Below, in pieces: positions 62,959 through 64,000 of a DNA stretch of 64,000 nt. This DNA is from Monilinia fructicola (taxonomy: Eukaryota > Ascomycota > Leotiomycetes > Helotiales > Sclerotiniaceae): positions 930,001 through 994,000 of the forward strand of contig VICG01000012.1 in assembly GCA_008692225.1 (NCBI GenBank), in the 5' to 3' direction. The notes beneath the pieces were generated by a model that was given only the letters and a program-made list of their open reading frames with translations, ran no database searches and was not told where the DNA came from. Every line of letters starts with the position of its first letter. Position 1 is the stretch's first letter. The translations under genes were made by a program, and so were the position numbers.

Positions 62959-64000
62959 ATGATGTTTCGCAATCGGTAAGCTGAATATTATATCCATTTG
63001 TTGTTATCTGGGCTCGGCGCATCAACCTACGCTCCGTATAGACAGCTGTATTTATCATGCACCAAAACAATACTGACCATCTTTTCTCTCCAGGAAATCT
63101 TCGCAAAAACCAGGCGATGAATTCATTGCCAGCTTTCGACAAAACTTCCCAGAGGTTGCGACTACAACTACCTCTGCTGGTGGTGGAATCCATACTAATC
63201 ACTTGGTCGCGCCCGCGGGTGGGCCAGATAGGTAAGCTACCGCAAACCCCCATTGCATTTAAAACAAGATCCGATGGCACTTAGTTTGGCTTCAAAATTC
63301 CTAAATTAGAAGTTGAATTACGTACACGGCATTTTCTGCATTCTTATATTATATTTCTTCTTGCAAATGGGCTAACGCATTTACCACTCTAGGCATCACA
63401 GTGTAGGTGAGATTAGAGATCTAGATCCGACACCCAGAGCGCAGCATGAAACATTTCGCTTTCCCTCTACCAACACGCCCTCTCAGCAGCTAGACCCGAA
63501 CTTCGCGTTCTCTAGTCTTTTTGCCAGTCAATCACCCAATTTTTATTCACCCACGCCTGGAGCTGGAGCTGGAGTGGTTGGTACGATATATCATAATCAA
63601 GCTGGAGATCTTCACACGCCTGGTGGGATCCACCCAATGTATCGTAACCGAGCTGGAGACATCCAGACGCCTGGTATCGGTATGGGCATGACTATGGGGC
63701 TCGGCACACCCCTTTCACTTCCCACTTCTTCGGACGGTCTCCATCCTCATACTCTGATGGACTTGTCTCAATATGATCAACATATGCCTCCCCAGTTTCA
63801 TTCTTTTAGCCCATTCTTACACTCACATCATCACCAACAACAAGCGCAGCAACCACAGCCGACCTCATTCGCGCCATCCTCCTTCGTTCATCAAGACACA
63901 GGTTACGAAACAATGGACCACGATGGATCTCCTATGGACGACGATGAAGGACCGCTTGGCCCAATGGAACGTGCTATGCACCACTCTCCATTAACAAATT
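62959..64000 (+). CDS. Gln/His-rich protein, possible transcriptional regulator (3' end outside window)
   Basis: Partial gene running off the right edge. Exon 1 (62959-62975) codes MMFRN and ends in the first two bases of an Arg codon. A GTAAGC intron joins to exon 2 (63094-63231), which reads KSSQKPGDEFIASFRQNFPE and ends APAGGPDR. A second intron with a GCTAAC branch point joins to exon 3 (63393 onward), open to the end of the window. The visible 255 residues are low in complexity. They contain a repeated AGDLHTPGG / AGDIQTPGI motif, Gly-Met runs, a His/Gln cluster (SHHHQQQAQQPQ) and an acidic patch (ETMDHDGSPMDDDEGP). No DNA-binding domain is visible yet. The composition and the 9 kb empty upstream region suggest a regulator, but this is inference. 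An in-frame TGA 39 bases before the start supports the chosen Met, unless there is an upstream exon. Confidence 0.6.

Overview
The window is nuclear DNA of a filamentous ascomycete (Pezizomycotina). The protein sequences look closest to Leotiomycetes such as Botrytis or Sclerotinia, but that is from memory and not from a search. Supporting signs are short introns (about 45-130 bases) with GTRNGT donors and CTAAC-like branch points, single-copy housekeeping genes on both strands, abundant microsatellites and AT-rich islands. I rebuilt 20 protein-coding loci by joining exons by hand; most are confident, and one runs off the right edge.

Layout, left to right. 1-4.2 kb is gene-poor. 4.2-17.2 kb holds UBP8 (SAGA deubiquitinase, -), a LACTB2-like metallo-beta-lactamase-fold protein (+), EFM5 (eEF1A lysine methyltransferase, -), the NDUFA9-type 39/40 kDa subunit of complex I (-), RPN9 (proteasome lid, +), GAA1 (GPI transamidase, -) and a rhomboid protease of Rbd2 type (-). 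After a 3 kb gene-poor gap come a RINT1/Tip20 tethering protein (-), DNA ligase I (+), a SprT-like/GCNA-type protease (+), MOG1 (-), a HINT-type HIT protein (+), a Sec14/CRAL-TRIO protein with a likely mitochondrial presequence (-), DAM1 (+) and BUD20 (-). A (TTA)n tract of about 325 bases and two AT-rich islands lie at 40-42 kb. Mitochondrial aconitase (+), RPS26 (-), the ubiquitin-S27a fusion gene (+), RSA3 (-) and an oxysterol-binding protein (-) follow. The last 9 kb before the right edge is almost gene-free and leads into the 5' part of a Gln/His-rich protein that may be a regulator.

The genes do not form a pathway or biosynthetic cluster; this is a housekeeping segment. Local pairings exist: RPS26 and the ubiquitin-S27a gene share a divergent promoter, and DNA ligase I lies next to the SprT-like protease, both genome-maintenance genes.

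The most unusual signal is that four otherwise well-conserved genes (GAA1, the SprT-like gene, DAM1 and the oxysterol-binding protein) each need one or two single-base corrections to read through. All six corrections remove one base from a homopolymer run. This points to systematic homopolymer over-calling in the assembly rather than gene decay. Other points of interest are micro-exons of 13, 15 and 25 bases that carry or flank catalytic motifs, and a candidate RNA polymerase III unit near 55.8 kb. I found no convincing previously undescribed biological system.
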